Assembly: GCF_002920535.1 (NCBI RefSeq)
Contig: NZ_PQSS01000008.1
Span: 97,831 to 161,830, forward strand
DNA length: 64,000 bases
Direction of reading: 5' to 3'
Origin: Streptomyces sp. Ru71
Lineage (GTDB): Bacteria > Actinomycetota > Actinomycetes > Streptomycetales > Streptomycetaceae
The notes under the pieces were generated by a model. It saw only the letters and a list, made by a program, of their open reading frames with translations, made no database searches and had not been told where the DNA came from. The position numbers and the translations under genes were made by a program. Of this stretch, positions 43,274 to 57,847 are shown one piece after another (position 1 is the stretch's first letter; each line of letters begins with the position of its first letter).

Positions 43274-43669
43274 ATGAGCGCAGACGGTCAGGCAAGCAGC
43301 CGCTGGTTCGACGAGGACGCCGGACCGGTCGTCCGCCCGTACGCCATGACGCGCGGCCGCACCACCAGTGCGGCCCAGCACCGCCTCGACCTGATCGCGG
43401 TGGTCGTCACGGAACCGGACGCGCACGACCCGGAAGCCGATCCCACGCTCTCCCCGGAGCACGTGCACATCGTCGAGCTCTGCCGCACCGCTCCGCAGTC
43501 GGTGGCCGAGCTGGCCGCCGAACTCGATCTGCCCATCGGCGTGGTCCGGGTCCTCGTCGGCGATCTCGTGGCCGCCGAACTCGTCCATGTGAACCGGCCG
43601 GTCCCCCCGGCCGAACTGCCGGACGAGAGTATTCTGCGCGACGTGATCAACGGCCTGCGAGCGCTGTGA
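43274..43669 (+). CDS. cvnC: Conservon DUF742 protein CvnC
   Basis: A 131-residue DUF742 protein. The N-terminus is [22 protein letters not shown], the classical 'VRPYxxTxGRT' signature. A winged-helix-like C-terminal part follows ([37 protein letters not shown]). It lies 9 bp after cvnB. In ordinary conservons the GTPase gene cvnD follows directly; here an oxoprolinase gene intervenes. Confidence 0.95.
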   Translation: MSADGQASSRWFDEDAGPVVRPYAMTRGRTTSAAQHRLDLIAVVVTEPDAHDPEADPTLSPEHVHIVELCRTAPQSVAELAAELDLPIGVVRVLVGDLVAAELVHVNRPVPPAELPDESILRDVINGLRAL

Positions 43670-43693
43670 ACAGCGCGGAAGCGGGGTGAGGAC

Positions 43694-47298
<3,605 letters not shown>

Positions 47299-47302
<4 letters not shown>

Positions 47303-47904
47303 TCTTCGGGCGCTCTGAACGCGGCAAGCCCCCGGTCGAGCCCGTCACGCTCAAGATCCTCGTGGCCGGCGGCTTCGGCGTGGGCAAGACCACCCTGGTC
47401 GGCGCGGTCAGCGAGATCAGACCGCTGCGCACCGAGGAACTGCTCACCGAGGTGGGACGGCCCGTCGACGACACCCGCGGCGTGGAAAGCAAGCACACCA
47501 CCACCGTCGCGATGGACTTCGGGCGCATCACGCTCCGCGAGGACCTCGTGCTCTACCTCTTCGGCACCCCCGGCCAGGAACGGTTCTGGTTCATGTGGGA
47601 CGAGTTGTCGGAAGGCGCGCTCGGCGCGGTCGTCCTCGCCGACACCCGCCGCCTGGAGGACTGCTTCGCGGCGATCGACTACTTCGAGCGCCGCGCCATC
47701 CCGTTCGTGGTCGGCGTGAACTGCTTCGAGGGCGCCGCACGCTACCCCGCCGAGGACGTCCGCGCGGCCCTCGACCTGGACGACCACGTCCCCCTGGTGC
47801 TGTGCGACGCACGCGACCGCGCGTCGGTCAGGGACGTGCTGATCGGCGTGGTCCAGCACGCCATGGCGTACGCGGCGGAGCAGCGCCAGGCCGTCACCAC
47901 CTGA
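47299..47904 (+). CDS. cvnD: Conservon small GTPase CvnD
   Basis: A 201-residue Ras-like GTPase. Visible: P-loop [14 protein letters not shown] (residues about 25-38), switch region [26 protein letters not shown], the G3 region [17 protein letters not shown], and a GVNCFEGA segment in place of NKxD, as usual in this family. It is the output component of conservons, acting with CvnA, CvnB and CvnC at the membrane. Its start overlaps the oxoprolinase stop, so translation is coupled to that gene rather than to cvnC. Confidence 0.94.
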
Positions 47905-47913
47905 CGCACGGGT

Positions 47914-47949
47914 GCGGCTCGTACCCCCGCCGACCGGGGTACGAGCCGC
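47914..47949. terminator. Bidirectional terminator between cvnD and glpK
   Basis: GCGGCTCGTACCCC (47914-47927) and GGGGTACGAGCCGC (47936-47949) form a perfect 14-bp stem with an 8-nt loop. CACGGG/CCCGTG can extend it. The flanking genes converge. Confidence 0.85.
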
Positions 47950-48003
47950 GGTCCCGTGCACGCCTACGCGCGCGTGCCCGGGCGCTGCGCCACGCGCTTG
48001 TGC

Positions 48004-49527
<1,524 letters not shown>

Positions 49528-49529
49528 GG

Positions 49530-49655
49530 CTACCCCTTGGGCTTCGGCTCGACAGGCTGGGTGGTGGACGAGGCCCGCGCGTGTCCTGCCGTCAGCGGGC
49601 CGGCGCCGGGACCAGGAGTCGCTCCGATCAAAGGTGCGGTGGCTGCGCTGCTCAT
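49530..49655 (-). CDS. 41-codon frame ahead of glpK, possible glpF remnant
   Basis: A frame from ATG 49655 (GGGAG upstream) reads [19 protein letters not shown] and ends QPVEPKPKG with a stop 2 bp before the glpK ATG. The tight junction is like that of a translationally coupled upstream gene. Glycerol facilitator genes (glpF) commonly precede glpK, but no membrane helices remain. It may be a deletion scar joining the ends of an old gene, or a coupling frame. Low certainty. Confidence 0.35.
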   Translation of the reverse strand: MSSAATAPLIGATPGPGAGPLTAGHARASSTTQPVEPKPKG

Positions 49656-50085
49656 GGCGGCTCCCGGGTCCGGCCGATGATCAACCTCGGTGCTCCGTGC
49701 AGGGTGCGCTTTCCGTGGCCGCTCAGGTCGTGGGCGGGGAGCCTGCGGCGCCCCGTCCGGCGTCCGTCCGTGACGAGCGTTGCCATCGCAGCCGACCCGC
49801 CCCGAGACAGGCCTGGTACGCAGAGAGCCCACGCGGCACGTGCGTGATACGCCGAGAATGTACGGCGATGTCGGCTGACACCGGGAAGTCTTCCCCCGTG
49901 CTCAGGGAGCGTCAAGGCGAGCGACCGCGTGCATCGGACCCCTCACACAGAGAGATCGCCCACCCGTTCGAACAGGCCCGCGGGATGTGGGTGACCTTCA
50001 GCCTCCCAAAGCCCCGCAGAATCCCCCCGGAGCGCCCGGACGGGCCCCGGCCGAACTTTGACCCTCCGCAAGGTCCCACAGCCCC
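49656..50085. other. Intergenic region between glpK leader and EAL-GGDEF gene
   Basis: 430 bp with no convincing gene. The glpK promoter should lie here on the minus strand. 50050-50130 contains imperfect repeats of CAGCCCCTCAGGAAGCCACT type, possibly the end signals of the EAL-GGDEF transcript. No recognised operator was found. Confidence 0.45.
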
Positions 50086-51708
50086 TCAGGAAGCCACTGA
50101 AGCCCCCTCAGAGCCCCGCAGCACCTCATGGCCGGGCGCTCCCGCTCGGGCCAGCACCCAGCTGGCGCCGCGCAGCGCCTTCGCGGCCTTCTTCAGGGGC
50201 GCGAGCGAAGCCGCCGCCTGCCGGTGGTCGTGGACGCTCCCCGGCCCGCACACGACCGTGGCCAGGGACAGCGTGACCGGCAGGCCGCCGGCCGCCCAGG
50301 GGACATCCAGCACGGCCGAGGCCAGTTCGCCGAGGCCGTCGGGATCGCTGAGCACCAGGAAGTCGTCCCCGCCGATGTGCCCCACCCGCGTCGCCCCGGA
50401 CGCGGCCAGTTCCAGCGTCCGCCCCACCGCGCGGATCAGCTCGTCGCCCGCCGCGAACCCGGCCCCGTCGTTGACCTGCTTGAAGTGGTCGACGTCCAGC
50501 CAGCTCAACGCGAACGCCCGGCCCCCCGCGATCCGGCGGTCCACCTCACCGGTGATCGCGTCCGACCCCGGCAGCCGGGTCAGCGGATTGAGCCCGGCGG
50601 CCTCCTCCACACGGCTCTCCGCGAGCGCCCGCACCAGATCCGCCAGGCGCACGACGCCCACGCACCGCCCGCGGCCGTCGACGACGGCGACGTCGTCGGA
50701 GGTGCGGTCCCGGCCGCCGACCGCCACCACGTCCAGCACCTCCCAGGCGGTGGCGTCGACCCCCACCGTCCGCGGCGGGTCCCCGAGCTTGGCCGCCGGC
50801 CGGTCGGCGTACAGGGCGTGGCCGTACCGCCCGGACATGGTCAGCAGGAACCGCGAGCGGTGCACCGACCGCACCGGCACCCCGGCCGCGTCCACCAGCA
50901 GCACCCCGGACACGTCGGGCGAGCCGGTCAGCAGGGCCCGCACCTGCCCGGCGGAGGCGTGCGCGGGCAGCAGCGCGGCCGGCCGCACGAACTGCCGTAC
51001 CGACGGCCCTGAGCGGGGCACCGGGACGACGCCGGGGGAGCGGGGCGGAACGTATACGTCCGCGGCGGGCAGCCGGGCGGGCGGTGCGAACAGCTCGCCC
51101 TGCGCCAGCTGCGCCCCGGCCGCCAGCGCGGCCGTGCACTGCGACTCGGTCTCCACGCCCTCGACGGCCAGCAGGGCGCCCAGTTCGTCGCACAGCGTCC
51201 GCATGGCGCGTACGGCGGCGGGCCGCGCCAGCAGCGACGCGTCGAGCTTGACCAGCTCGGGGCTAAGGTCGGTGAGCAGTCGCAGCGGCACGTCCCCGTC
51301 GCCGACCCCGTCGGCGCTGATCCGGAAGCCCTGGCGGCGCAGCACGGTCACGGCCTCCAGCAGGGCCCGCTGCGGCACGTGCGTGTACGGCGGGACGATG
51401 TCGACGGTGACCTCCCACGGCAGCCGTCCCGCCTCACGCACGGCGTCGTGCAGCGCGGACAGTCCGCCCAGGTCGGCCAGGGTCCCGGCGAACACGTTCA
51501 CATGCAGCGGCAGCAGGGTCTCCTTGCGCACGGCCGCGCGGAAGGCCAGCACCGCGAGCCTGCCGTCCAGTTCGGGGTCGCGGCGTGCCTCGGCCAGGAT
51601 GTCACCGGCCTCCGGTCGGGCGAGGATCTCCAGTGCCGCGACCCCGCCCGTGGTGAGGTTGACCACCGGCTGGAAGGCGAAGCGGAGAGTATCCGTCCAG
51701 GAGTGCAC
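50086..51708 (-). CDS. EAL-CBS-GGDEF protein, probably degenerate for c-di-GMP turnover
   Basis: A 540-residue cytoplasmic protein with domains in an unusual order. An N-terminal EAL-like domain (residues about 1-215) has FAFQPVVNL, EILARPE in place of EALxR, and GVETESQ, but reads ADGVG where the active DDFG loop is expected. A CBS-pair-like region (about 245-365: SGVLLVDAAGVPVRS, VAVVDGRGRCVGVVRLADL) follows. The C-terminal GGDEF-like domain (about 375-520) has LDVDHFKQVND and IGGDDF, without an RxxD inhibitory site. It may bind rather than make or degrade c-di-GMP. Single-gene unit. Confidence 0.85.
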   Translation of the reverse strand: MHSWTDTLRFAFQPVVNLTTGGVAALEILARPEAGDILAEARRDPELDGRLAVLAFRAAVRKETLLPLHVNVFAGTLADLGGLSALHDAVREAGRLPWEVTVDIVPPYTHVPQRALLEAVTVLRRQGFRISADGVGDGDVPLRLLTDLSPELVKLDASLLARPAAVRAMRTLCDELGALLAVEGVETESQCTAALAAGAQLAQGELFAPPARLPAADVYVPPRSPGVVPVPRSGPSVRQFVRPAALLPAHASAGQVRALLTGSPDVSGVLLVDAAGVPVRSVHRSRFLLTMSGRYGHALYADRPAAKLGDPPRTVGVDATAWEVLDVVAVGGRDRTSDDVAVVDGRGRCVGVVRLADLVRALAESRVEEAAGLNPLTRLPGSDAITGEVDRRIAGGRAFALSWLDVDHFKQVNDGAGFAAGDELIRAVGRTLELAASGATRVGHIGGDDFLVLSDPDGLGELASAVLDVPWAAGGLPVTLSLATVVCGPGSVHDHRQAAASLAPLKKAAKALRGASWVLARAGAPGHEVLRGSEGASVAS

Positions 51709-51879
51709 GGGAGCATGATGGCGCCGTGGGAGCCCGCCCAGGCCCAGTTCATGAGACGTTCACGCAGGATTCCGGCGCGATCACACAGCGTAGAAGCTCC
51801 GGCCCGCTCTCACCCGGTCAGTGCGCGATGCACGCGTTCGGCCCCCGGCGGCCGTCCGGACCTGGTAGATGCAAGGGAC

Positions 51880-52698
51880 ATGACACGACTGCACCGCCCC
51901 GTGCGGGCGCTGATCATCGCGCTCACCGCCCTGCTGACCGCGACCCTCGCCTCCGCCACGGCCCGGGCGTCCACCGAGCCCAAGGCCCCCGCCGACTTCG
52001 TCGCCCTCAGATCCGTGGACCCGACGATCATCCAGGAGATGCGCTACTTCACCCCGCACAACTTCGTCGGCGAGCGCATCGACGGCTACGAGCAGCCGAT
52101 GTGCATCCTCACCCGGCCCGCCGCCCAGGCACTGCACAAGGCGCAGCAGCAGCTGCTGCGCGAGGGGTACAGCCTCAAGGTGTACGACTGCTACCGGCCG
52201 CAGCGCGCCGTCGACCACTTCGTCCGCTGGGCCAAGGACCTCGACGACCAGCGCATGAAGGCCGAGTTCTACCCGGACGTCGACAAGACCCGGCTGTTCG
52301 CCGACGGTTACATCGCGGAGAAGTCCGGCCACAGCCGCGGCTCCACCATGGACCTCACGGTCGTGCGGCTGCCCGCCAGGCCGACGCATCCCTACGTCCC
52401 CGGGCAACCGCTCGTGCCCTGTTACGCCCCCAAGAAGGATCGCTTTCCGGACAACTCCCTCGACATGGGGACCGGATTCGACTGCTTCGACACTCTTTCG
52501 CACACCCTGGATCCGCGTGTCCAGGGCGAACAGCGCGCCAACCGACTGCTGCTCAAGGACACCCTGGAGCACCTCGGTTTCGTGAACCTGGCCGAGGAAT
52601 GGTGGCACTACACCTACAAGCCGGAGCCCTATCCGGACACCTACTTCGACTTCCCGGTCTCCGCCAAGTCGCTCACCAAGGCACGGCCAACCGCCTGA
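51880..52698 (+). CDS. Secreted VanX-type D-Ala-D-Ala dipeptidase
   Basis: A 272-residue exported zinc peptidase of family M15D. The signal peptide is about residues 1-31 (MTRLHRPVRALIIALTALLT, cleavage after ATARA). Mature landmarks are FVGERIDGYEQPMCILTRPAA, YDCYRPQRAVDHFVRWA (substrate Arg), KSGHSRGSTMDLTVV (zinc His and Asp) and LAEEWWHYTYK (catalytic Glu and zinc His). It hydrolyses D-Ala-D-Ala dipeptide. Because it is secreted it more likely recycles or scavenges cell-wall dipeptide than confers vancomycin resistance. ATG 51880 has AAGGGA upstream. Confidence 0.93.
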   Translation: MTRLHRPVRALIIALTALLTATLASATARASTEPKAPADFVALRSVDPTIIQEMRYFTPHNFVGERIDGYEQPMCILTRPAAQALHKAQQQLLREGYSLKVYDCYRPQRAVDHFVRWAKDLDDQRMKAEFYPDVDKTRLFADGYIAEKSGHSRGSTMDLTVVRLPARPTHPYVPGQPLVPCYAPKKDRFPDNSLDMGTGFDCFDTLSHTLDPRVQGEQRANRLLLKDTLEHLGFVNLAEEWWHYTYKPEPYPDTYFDFPVSAKSLTKARPTA

Positions 52699-52733
52699 AG
52701 TCGGCGCCCTCTCCGATCGGATACAGTCCGCGC

Positions 52734-53270
52734 GTGTCCGAAATCCAGCACTCCACTTCCAACTCCGGTCCCGGCTCCCACTGTTCGAGCTGCGGCACGC
52801 CCTATGGAGAGGGCGTCACCGGCTGGCCGCGCACCTGCCCCGGCTGCGGCACCGTCGCCTACCGCAACCCCCTGCCGGTGGCGGTCGCCCTCCAGCCCGT
52901 CTACGACACCCAGGGCACCGCCCTGGTCGTGATCACCCGAACCGTCGATCCCGCGCGCGGGGGCATCGCCCTGCCCGGCGGCTACGTCGACGACCGCGAG
53001 GACTGGCGGCAGGCCGTCGTCCGCGAGCTGAAGGAGGAGACGGGCATCGACGCCGCGAGCCGCGACGTCCGCCTCGTCGACGCCATGAGCTCTCCCGACG
53101 GCCATCTGCTGCTGTTCGGACTCCTGCCGGAACGCCCCGTCCACGGTCTTCCCGCGTCGGCGGCCACGGACGAGACCCAGGGCTGGGAACTCCTGCGCCG
53201 CCCGGAGCAACTCGCCTTCCCGCTGCACACGGCCGCCGTACGGGCGTGGTTCGAGGGCCGCTACGTCTGA
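52734..53270 (+). CDS. Zinc-ribbon Nudix hydrolase
   Basis: A 178-residue protein. An N-terminal zinc ribbon (HCSSCGTPYGEG, TCPGCGTVAYRNPLPV) is followed by a Nudix domain with a complete Nudix box: GGYVDDREDWRQAVVRELKEETG (G-x5-E-x7-REL-x-EE-x-G). It probably hydrolyses a nucleoside-diphosphate-linked metabolite or NAD-type compound; the family is close to NudC-like and 'NUDIX with zinc ribbon' proteins. Start GTG 52734 lies 7 bp after a TACAGT -10 box (52722-52727), so the mRNA may be leaderless. Confidence 0.88.
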   Translation: MSEIQHSTSNSGPGSHCSSCGTPYGEGVTGWPRTCPGCGTVAYRNPLPVAVALQPVYDTQGTALVVITRTVDPARGGIALPGGYVDDREDWRQAVVRELKEETGIDAASRDVRLVDAMSSPDGHLLLFGLLPERPVHGLPASAATDETQGWELLRRPEQLAFPLHTAAVRAWFEGRYV

Positions 53271-53286
53271 CCGTCGCGTTGCGGCC

Positions 53287-55653
53287 TCAGCGCCCGGCGA
53301 GCCCCCGCACCCGGACCGGCAGGGACGGCTCACGCGGCCCGTCCGGGCCCTGCAGCCCCACGACCACGCGCGAGCCGTCCCACCGGGTGACGTAGTGCTC
53401 GATCTCCGGCTCCTCCCAGCCGTCGCCCGCGTCCGCCACCACCAGCCCGCCCCCGGCACGGCCCGGCGCCGGCGCCCACACCTCCAGCTCCGGCCCTCCG
53501 TCGTCCCCACGCACCGGAATCACCGCACCCGCGCGTGCCAGGACCGGGATCCGCGACAGCGGCGCCTCGACCAGCACCTGCCCCGGCCCCTCGTACGCCT
53601 GTCCCGTGGCCGTGTCGTACCAGCGACCGCGGGGCAGCCGCACCGCCCGCCGGTCCGCCCCCGGCGCGAGCACCGGCGCCACCAGCAGACAGTCACCCAG
53701 CAGGAAGGCGTCCTCGCACTCGCGCAGCGCCCGGTCCTCCGGGGCGCCCCACCACAGGGGCCGCACATAGGGAGCCCCGGTGCGCCGGGCCAGATGCGCC
53801 AGGGTGACGAAGTACGGCAGCAGCCGCCGGCGCTCCACGAGCGCCACGCGCGCGTGCTCCAGCACCTCGGCCCCGAACTCCCACGGCTCCCGGCGCCCGG
53901 CGTCCCGGCTCGCGTGCGTACGGAACAGCGGCAGGTACGCGCCCAGCTGGAACCACCGCAGAAACAGCTCGGGCGACGGGCTGCCGTCGAACCCGCCGAT
54001 GTCCGGGCCCGAGTACGGCACCCCGCACAGCCCGAGGCCGAGCACCAGCGACAGCGACGCCCGCAGCCCGGGCCAGCCGGTGGCGACGTCCCCGGACCAG
54101 GTGCCGCCGTAGCGCTGCATCCCGGCCCATCCCGAGCGGGAGAACAGGAACGGCCGCTCCCGGGGCGACAGCTCCCGCAGGCCCTCGTACGCGGCCCGCG
54201 CCATGCTCAGGCCGTAGACGTTGTGCGCCTCCCGGTGATCGCCGCCGCGTCCCTCCAGGCAGTGCCGGGCCGACCGCGGCAGGGTCGACTCGCCGAACGC
54301 GGTGAACGAGGTCGGCTCGTTCATGTCGTGCCAGAAACCCGCGAACCCCTGCGCCAGCCGCTCCGCGTACAGGCCGCCCCACCACTTGCGCACACGCGCG
54401 TGCGTGAAGTCCGGGAACACCGCGTCCCCGGGCCACACCACCCCCTCGACGAGCCGCCCCGAAGCGTCCCGTACGAACGCGTCCAGGTCCGTGCCGCCGT
54501 CGTACACGGCGTTGCCCGGCGCCGCCCTGACCGCCGGGTCCACGATCGACACCAGCCGGATCCCGTCCCGGCGCAGCTCCTCTGCGAGCCTGGGCAGCGC
54601 GGGGAAGCGCTCCCGGTCGACGGTGAACACCTGGTGCGCGTCGTAGTGGTCGATGTCGAGGTGGACGGCGTCGAGCGGCAGACCGCGCTCCCGGTAGCCC
54701 GCGACGATCCGCCGCACCTCTCCCTCGCTGCCGAAACCCCACCGCGCGTGCTGATGGCCCAGCGCCCACCGCGGCGGAAGCGCGGGCGCCCCGGTCAGCG
54801 AGGCCCAGGCGAGCAGCACGCGCGCGGGGGTGCCCACCATCACCCAGCAGCGCAGCGGGCCGCCCTGCATGCGCAGCTCGCTGGTCCCCGCCCGGTCGTG
54901 GCCCGAGCCGGCCCCTTCCTCGCCCTCGCGCAGGGTCACGGTGCCGTCCCAGGAGTTGTCGTGGAACAGCAGATGCGTCCCCGCGTCCGCCACCACCATC
55001 TGCACCGGCATGGTGATGTACAGCGGGTCGTCTCCCGGGGAGAAGGCGTGACCCGGATCGGTGTTCCACAGGCGGTAGGTGCCGTCGCGCAGGCGGGGAC
55101 CGCCCGCCCGTCCGCCGAGGCCGAAGAACCGCGCCTCCGGGGCCACCTCCGAGCGGACCATCCAGCGTCCCGGACCGCCGTCGGCCGGCTCCCACCACCG
55201 GGGCGGAAGATCGCGGCGCAGCGTCACACCGCCGGGCGTGCGGATCTCCACCGCGCCGTGCCGCGAGACGGCGACCGTCACCCGCTCGGCCACCACCCGC
55301 CAGCCGCCCTCCTTGTCGGGCTCCAGCGACGCCCGCGGATCGGGTTCCGGGCAGCGGCCCGCCAGGGCGTACGACGGCTCGGCGGCGGCCCCGTCCCAGG
55401 CCCAGAAGGCGGCCCCGTTGACCGCGACCAGGATGCGCAGCTCGGAGCGGCCGAACCGGATGACGCCCCCGCCCGGACCGGGCTCCACCTCCTCGATGGT
55501 GCCGGGCATCCGTGCCCGCTCGGCCGCCGGACGCGGCAGCCCGGCGGCGTCGGTCCGCCTCCGGCGCCAGGCGGCCCGCACGGTCCGCACGGCCTGGGCC
55601 GCCCCCACCGCACCGACCAGCTTCACCGAACGCACCAGGTCACGACCGTCCAT
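53287..55653 (-). CDS. GH31 alpha-glucosidase/alpha-xylosidase-family glycoside hydrolase
   Basis: A 788-residue cytoplasmic glycoside hydrolase family 31 enzyme. The N-terminal beta domain includes FFGLGGRAGGPRLRDGTYRLWNTDPGHAF. The catalytic barrel has LDAVHLDIDHYDAHQVFT, GFWHDMNEPTSF (nucleophile Asp), RSGWAGMQRYGGTWSGDVATGW (acid/base Asp in WSGD) and GVPYSGPDIGGFDGSPSPELFLRW. A C-terminal beta domain follows. It retains configuration and cleaves alpha-glucosides or alpha-xylosides; the exact substrate is unknown. ATG 55653 is preferred to GTG 55662 because AGGG is then properly spaced. Convergent with the Nudix gene. Confidence 0.93.
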   Translation of the reverse strand: MDGRDLVRSVKLVGAVGAAQAVRTVRAAWRRRRTDAAGLPRPAAERARMPGTIEEVEPGPGGGVIRFGRSELRILVAVNGAAFWAWDGAAAEPSYALAGRCPEPDPRASLEPDKEGGWRVVAERVTVAVSRHGAVEIRTPGGVTLRRDLPPRWWEPADGGPGRWMVRSEVAPEARFFGLGGRAGGPRLRDGTYRLWNTDPGHAFSPGDDPLYITMPVQMVVADAGTHLLFHDNSWDGTVTLREGEEGAGSGHDRAGTSELRMQGGPLRCWVMVGTPARVLLAWASLTGAPALPPRWALGHQHARWGFGSEGEVRRIVAGYRERGLPLDAVHLDIDHYDAHQVFTVDRERFPALPRLAEELRRDGIRLVSIVDPAVRAAPGNAVYDGGTDLDAFVRDASGRLVEGVVWPGDAVFPDFTHARVRKWWGGLYAERLAQGFAGFWHDMNEPTSFTAFGESTLPRSARHCLEGRGGDHREAHNVYGLSMARAAYEGLRELSPRERPFLFSRSGWAGMQRYGGTWSGDVATGWPGLRASLSLVLGLGLCGVPYSGPDIGGFDGSPSPELFLRWFQLGAYLPLFRTHASRDAGRREPWEFGAEVLEHARVALVERRRLLPYFVTLAHLARRTGAPYVRPLWWGAPEDRALRECEDAFLLGDCLLVAPVLAPGADRRAVRLPRGRWYDTATGQAYEGPGQVLVEAPLSRIPVLARAGAVIPVRGDDGGPELEVWAPAPGRAGGGLVVADAGDGWEEPEIEHYVTRWDGSRVVVGLQGPDGPREPSLPVRVRGLAGR

Positions 55654-55866
55654 GCTGCTCACCCTGCCATTGACGGCCCCACGCGCGGGTGTCGTTCAAC
55701 TGCCGTTCACCCGTGATCGGACCACATCTTCACGACACGAACTATGTGCGGTGAGCCCTGGTGCTGCAGTCGATCACATGGCATCGTCCGTGTCAGCCGC
55801 GTCACGCGCACACCCCAGCCCGTGCGCGGAGGACGCACACGAAGCGCACAGCCCGGGAGCACCCCA

Positions 55867-57834
55867 ATGACGACCGTGAACCCGCAACCCCTCTGGCAGC
55901 CGGATCCGGAGCGCATCGCCCAGGCTCAGGTGACCAGGTTCCAGGCCTGGGCAGCCGAGCACCACGGCGCACCGGCCGAGGGCGGCTACCCCGCGCTGCA
56001 GCGCTGGTCCGTCGACGACCTGGAGTCCTTCTGGACGGCCGTCACGCAGTGGTTCGACGTACGGTTCTCGACGCCGTACACGCGTGTGCTCGGCGACCGC
56101 GCCATGCCCGGGGCCCAATGGTTCCCCGGCGCGACCCTCAACTACGCCGAACACGCCCTGCGCGCCGCCGCCGACCGCCCCGACGCCCCGGCGCTGCTCC
56201 ACGTCGACGAGACGCACGAGCCCCGCCCGGTCAGCTGGGCCGAACTGCGCCGCCAGGTCGGCTCCCTCGCCGCCGAACTGCGCGCCCTCGGTGTACGCCC
56301 CGGGGACCGCGTCAGCGGCTACCTGCCGAACATCCCGCAGGCCGTCGTCGCCCTGCTCGCGACGGCCGCCGTCGGCGCCGTATGGACCTCCTGCGCCCCC
56401 GACTTCGGCGCCCGCAGCGTCCTGGACCGCTTCCAGCAGGTCGAACCGGTCGTCCTGTTCACGGTCGACGGCTACCGCTACGGCGGCAAGGAGCACGACC
56501 GCCGCGAGATCGTCGCCGAACTGCGCCGCGAGCTGCCCACGCTGCGCGCGGTGGTGCACATCCCGCTGCTGGGCACGCCGGCCCCCGAGGGCGCCCTGGA
56601 GTGGTCGGCGCTGACCGCGGCCGACGTCGAACCGGTCTTCGAGCAGGTGCCCTTCGACCACCCGCTGTGGGTGCTGTACTCCTCCGGCACGACCGGCCTG
56701 CCCAAGGCCATCGTCCAGTCCCAGGGCGGCATCCTGGTCGAGCACCTCAAGCAGCTCGGCCTGCACTGCGACCTCGGCCCCGAGGACCGTTTCTTCTGGT
56801 ACACCTCGACGGGCTGGATGATGTGGAACTTCCTCGTCTCCGGCCTGCTGACGGGCACCACGATCGTGCTCTACGACGGCAGCCCCGGCTACCCCGACAC
56901 CGGCGCCCAGTGGCGGGTCGCCGAACGCACCGGCGCCACCCTCTACGGCACCTCGGCCGCCTACGTCATGGCCTGCCGCAAGGCCGGCGTGCACCCGGCG
57001 CGCGACTTCGACCTCTCCACGGTGCGCTGCGTGGCCACCACGGGCTCCCCGCTGCCGCCCGACGGCTTCCGCTGGCTGCACGACGAGGTGCGCGACGACC
57101 TGTGGATCGCCTCCGTCAGCGGCGGCACGGACGTGTGCTCCTGCTTCGCCGGCGCGGTGCCGACCCTCCCGGTGTACATCGGCGAACTCCAGGCCCCCTG
57201 TCTGGGCACCGATCTGCAGTCCTGGGACCCCAGCGGCAAGCCCCTGACCGACGAGGTCGGCGAGCTGGTCGTCACCAACCCCATGCCGTCCATGCCGATC
57301 CACTTCTGGAACGACCCCGACGGCAGCCGCTACCACGACAGCTACTTCGACACCTACCCCGGTGTCTGGCGCCACGGCGACTGGATCACGCTCACCTCGC
57401 GCGGCTCGGTGATCATCCACGGCCGGTCGGACTCCACCCTGAACCGCCAGGGCGTGCGCATGGGCTCCGCCGACATCTACGAGGCCGTCGAGCGCCTGCC
57501 CGAGATCAAGGAGTCCCTCGTCATCGGCATCGAGCAGCCCGACGGCGGCTACTGGATGCCGCTGTTCGTGCACCTGGCTCCGGGTGCCGTCCTCGACGAC
57601 GCCCTCACCGACCGGATCAAGCGCACCATCCGCGAGCAGCTCTCCCCGCGCCACCTCCCCGACGAGATCATCGAGGTGCCCGGCGTGCCGCACACCCTCA
57701 CCGGCAAGCGCATCGAGGTCCCGGTCAAGCGGCTCCTCCAGGGCACTCCCTTGGAGAAGGCCGTCAACCCCGGCTCCATCGACGACCTCGGCCTGCTGCA
57801 CTTCTACGAGGACCTGGCCCGCAAGCGCGCCTGA
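55867..57834 (+). CDS. Acetoacetyl-CoA synthetase
   Basis: A 655-residue ANL-superfamily adenylating enzyme of the length and pattern of acetoacetate-CoA ligases. The N-terminal ACAS-like block has FQAWAAEHHG and VTQWFDVRFSTPYTRVLGDRAMPGAQWFPGATLNYAEH. Core motifs are LYSSGTTGLPKAIVQSQGG (A3), STGWMMWNFLVSGLLTGTTIVLYDGSP, and GDWITLTSRGSVIIHGRSDSTLNRQGVRMG (A7/A8). The C-terminal catalytic Lys is in HTLTGKRIEVPVKRLL (A10). It activates acetoacetate with ATP and CoA. ATG 55867 has GGGAGC upstream. It converges with the MocR gene 13 bp away. Confidence 0.95.
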   Translation: MTTVNPQPLWQPDPERIAQAQVTRFQAWAAEHHGAPAEGGYPALQRWSVDDLESFWTAVTQWFDVRFSTPYTRVLGDRAMPGAQWFPGATLNYAEHALRAAADRPDAPALLHVDETHEPRPVSWAELRRQVGSLAAELRALGVRPGDRVSGYLPNIPQAVVALLATAAVGAVWTSCAPDFGARSVLDRFQQVEPVVLFTVDGYRYGGKEHDRREIVAELRRELPTLRAVVHIPLLGTPAPEGALEWSALTAADVEPVFEQVPFDHPLWVLYSSGTTGLPKAIVQSQGGILVEHLKQLGLHCDLGPEDRFFWYTSTGWMMWNFLVSGLLTGTTIVLYDGSPGYPDTGAQWRVAERTGATLYGTSAAYVMACRKAGVHPARDFDLSTVRCVATTGSPLPPDGFRWLHDEVRDDLWIASVSGGTDVCSCFAGAVPTLPVYIGELQAPCLGTDLQSWDPSGKPLTDEVGELVVTNPMPSMPIHFWNDPDGSRYHDSYFDTYPGVWRHGDWITLTSRGSVIIHGRSDSTLNRQGVRMGSADIYEAVERLPEIKESLVIGIEQPDGGYWMPLFVHLAPGAVLDDALTDRIKRTIREQLSPRHLPDEIIEVPGVPHTLTGKRIEVPVKRLLQGTPLEKAVNPGSIDDLGLLHFYEDLARKRA

Positions 57835-57847
57835 GCCTCCCCGGGGG

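Noticed and set aside
49868..50140. Possible gene starting MSADTGKSSPVLRERQGE on the plus strand
   Set aside because: Proline-rich, no ribosome-binding site, runs antisense into the EAL-GGDEF gene; composition resembles non-coding sequence.
51880..52698. Vancomycin-resistance vanX
   Set aside because: The protein has a signal peptide and no vanH/vanA or vanRS neighbours, so a cell-wall dipeptide recycling role is more likely.
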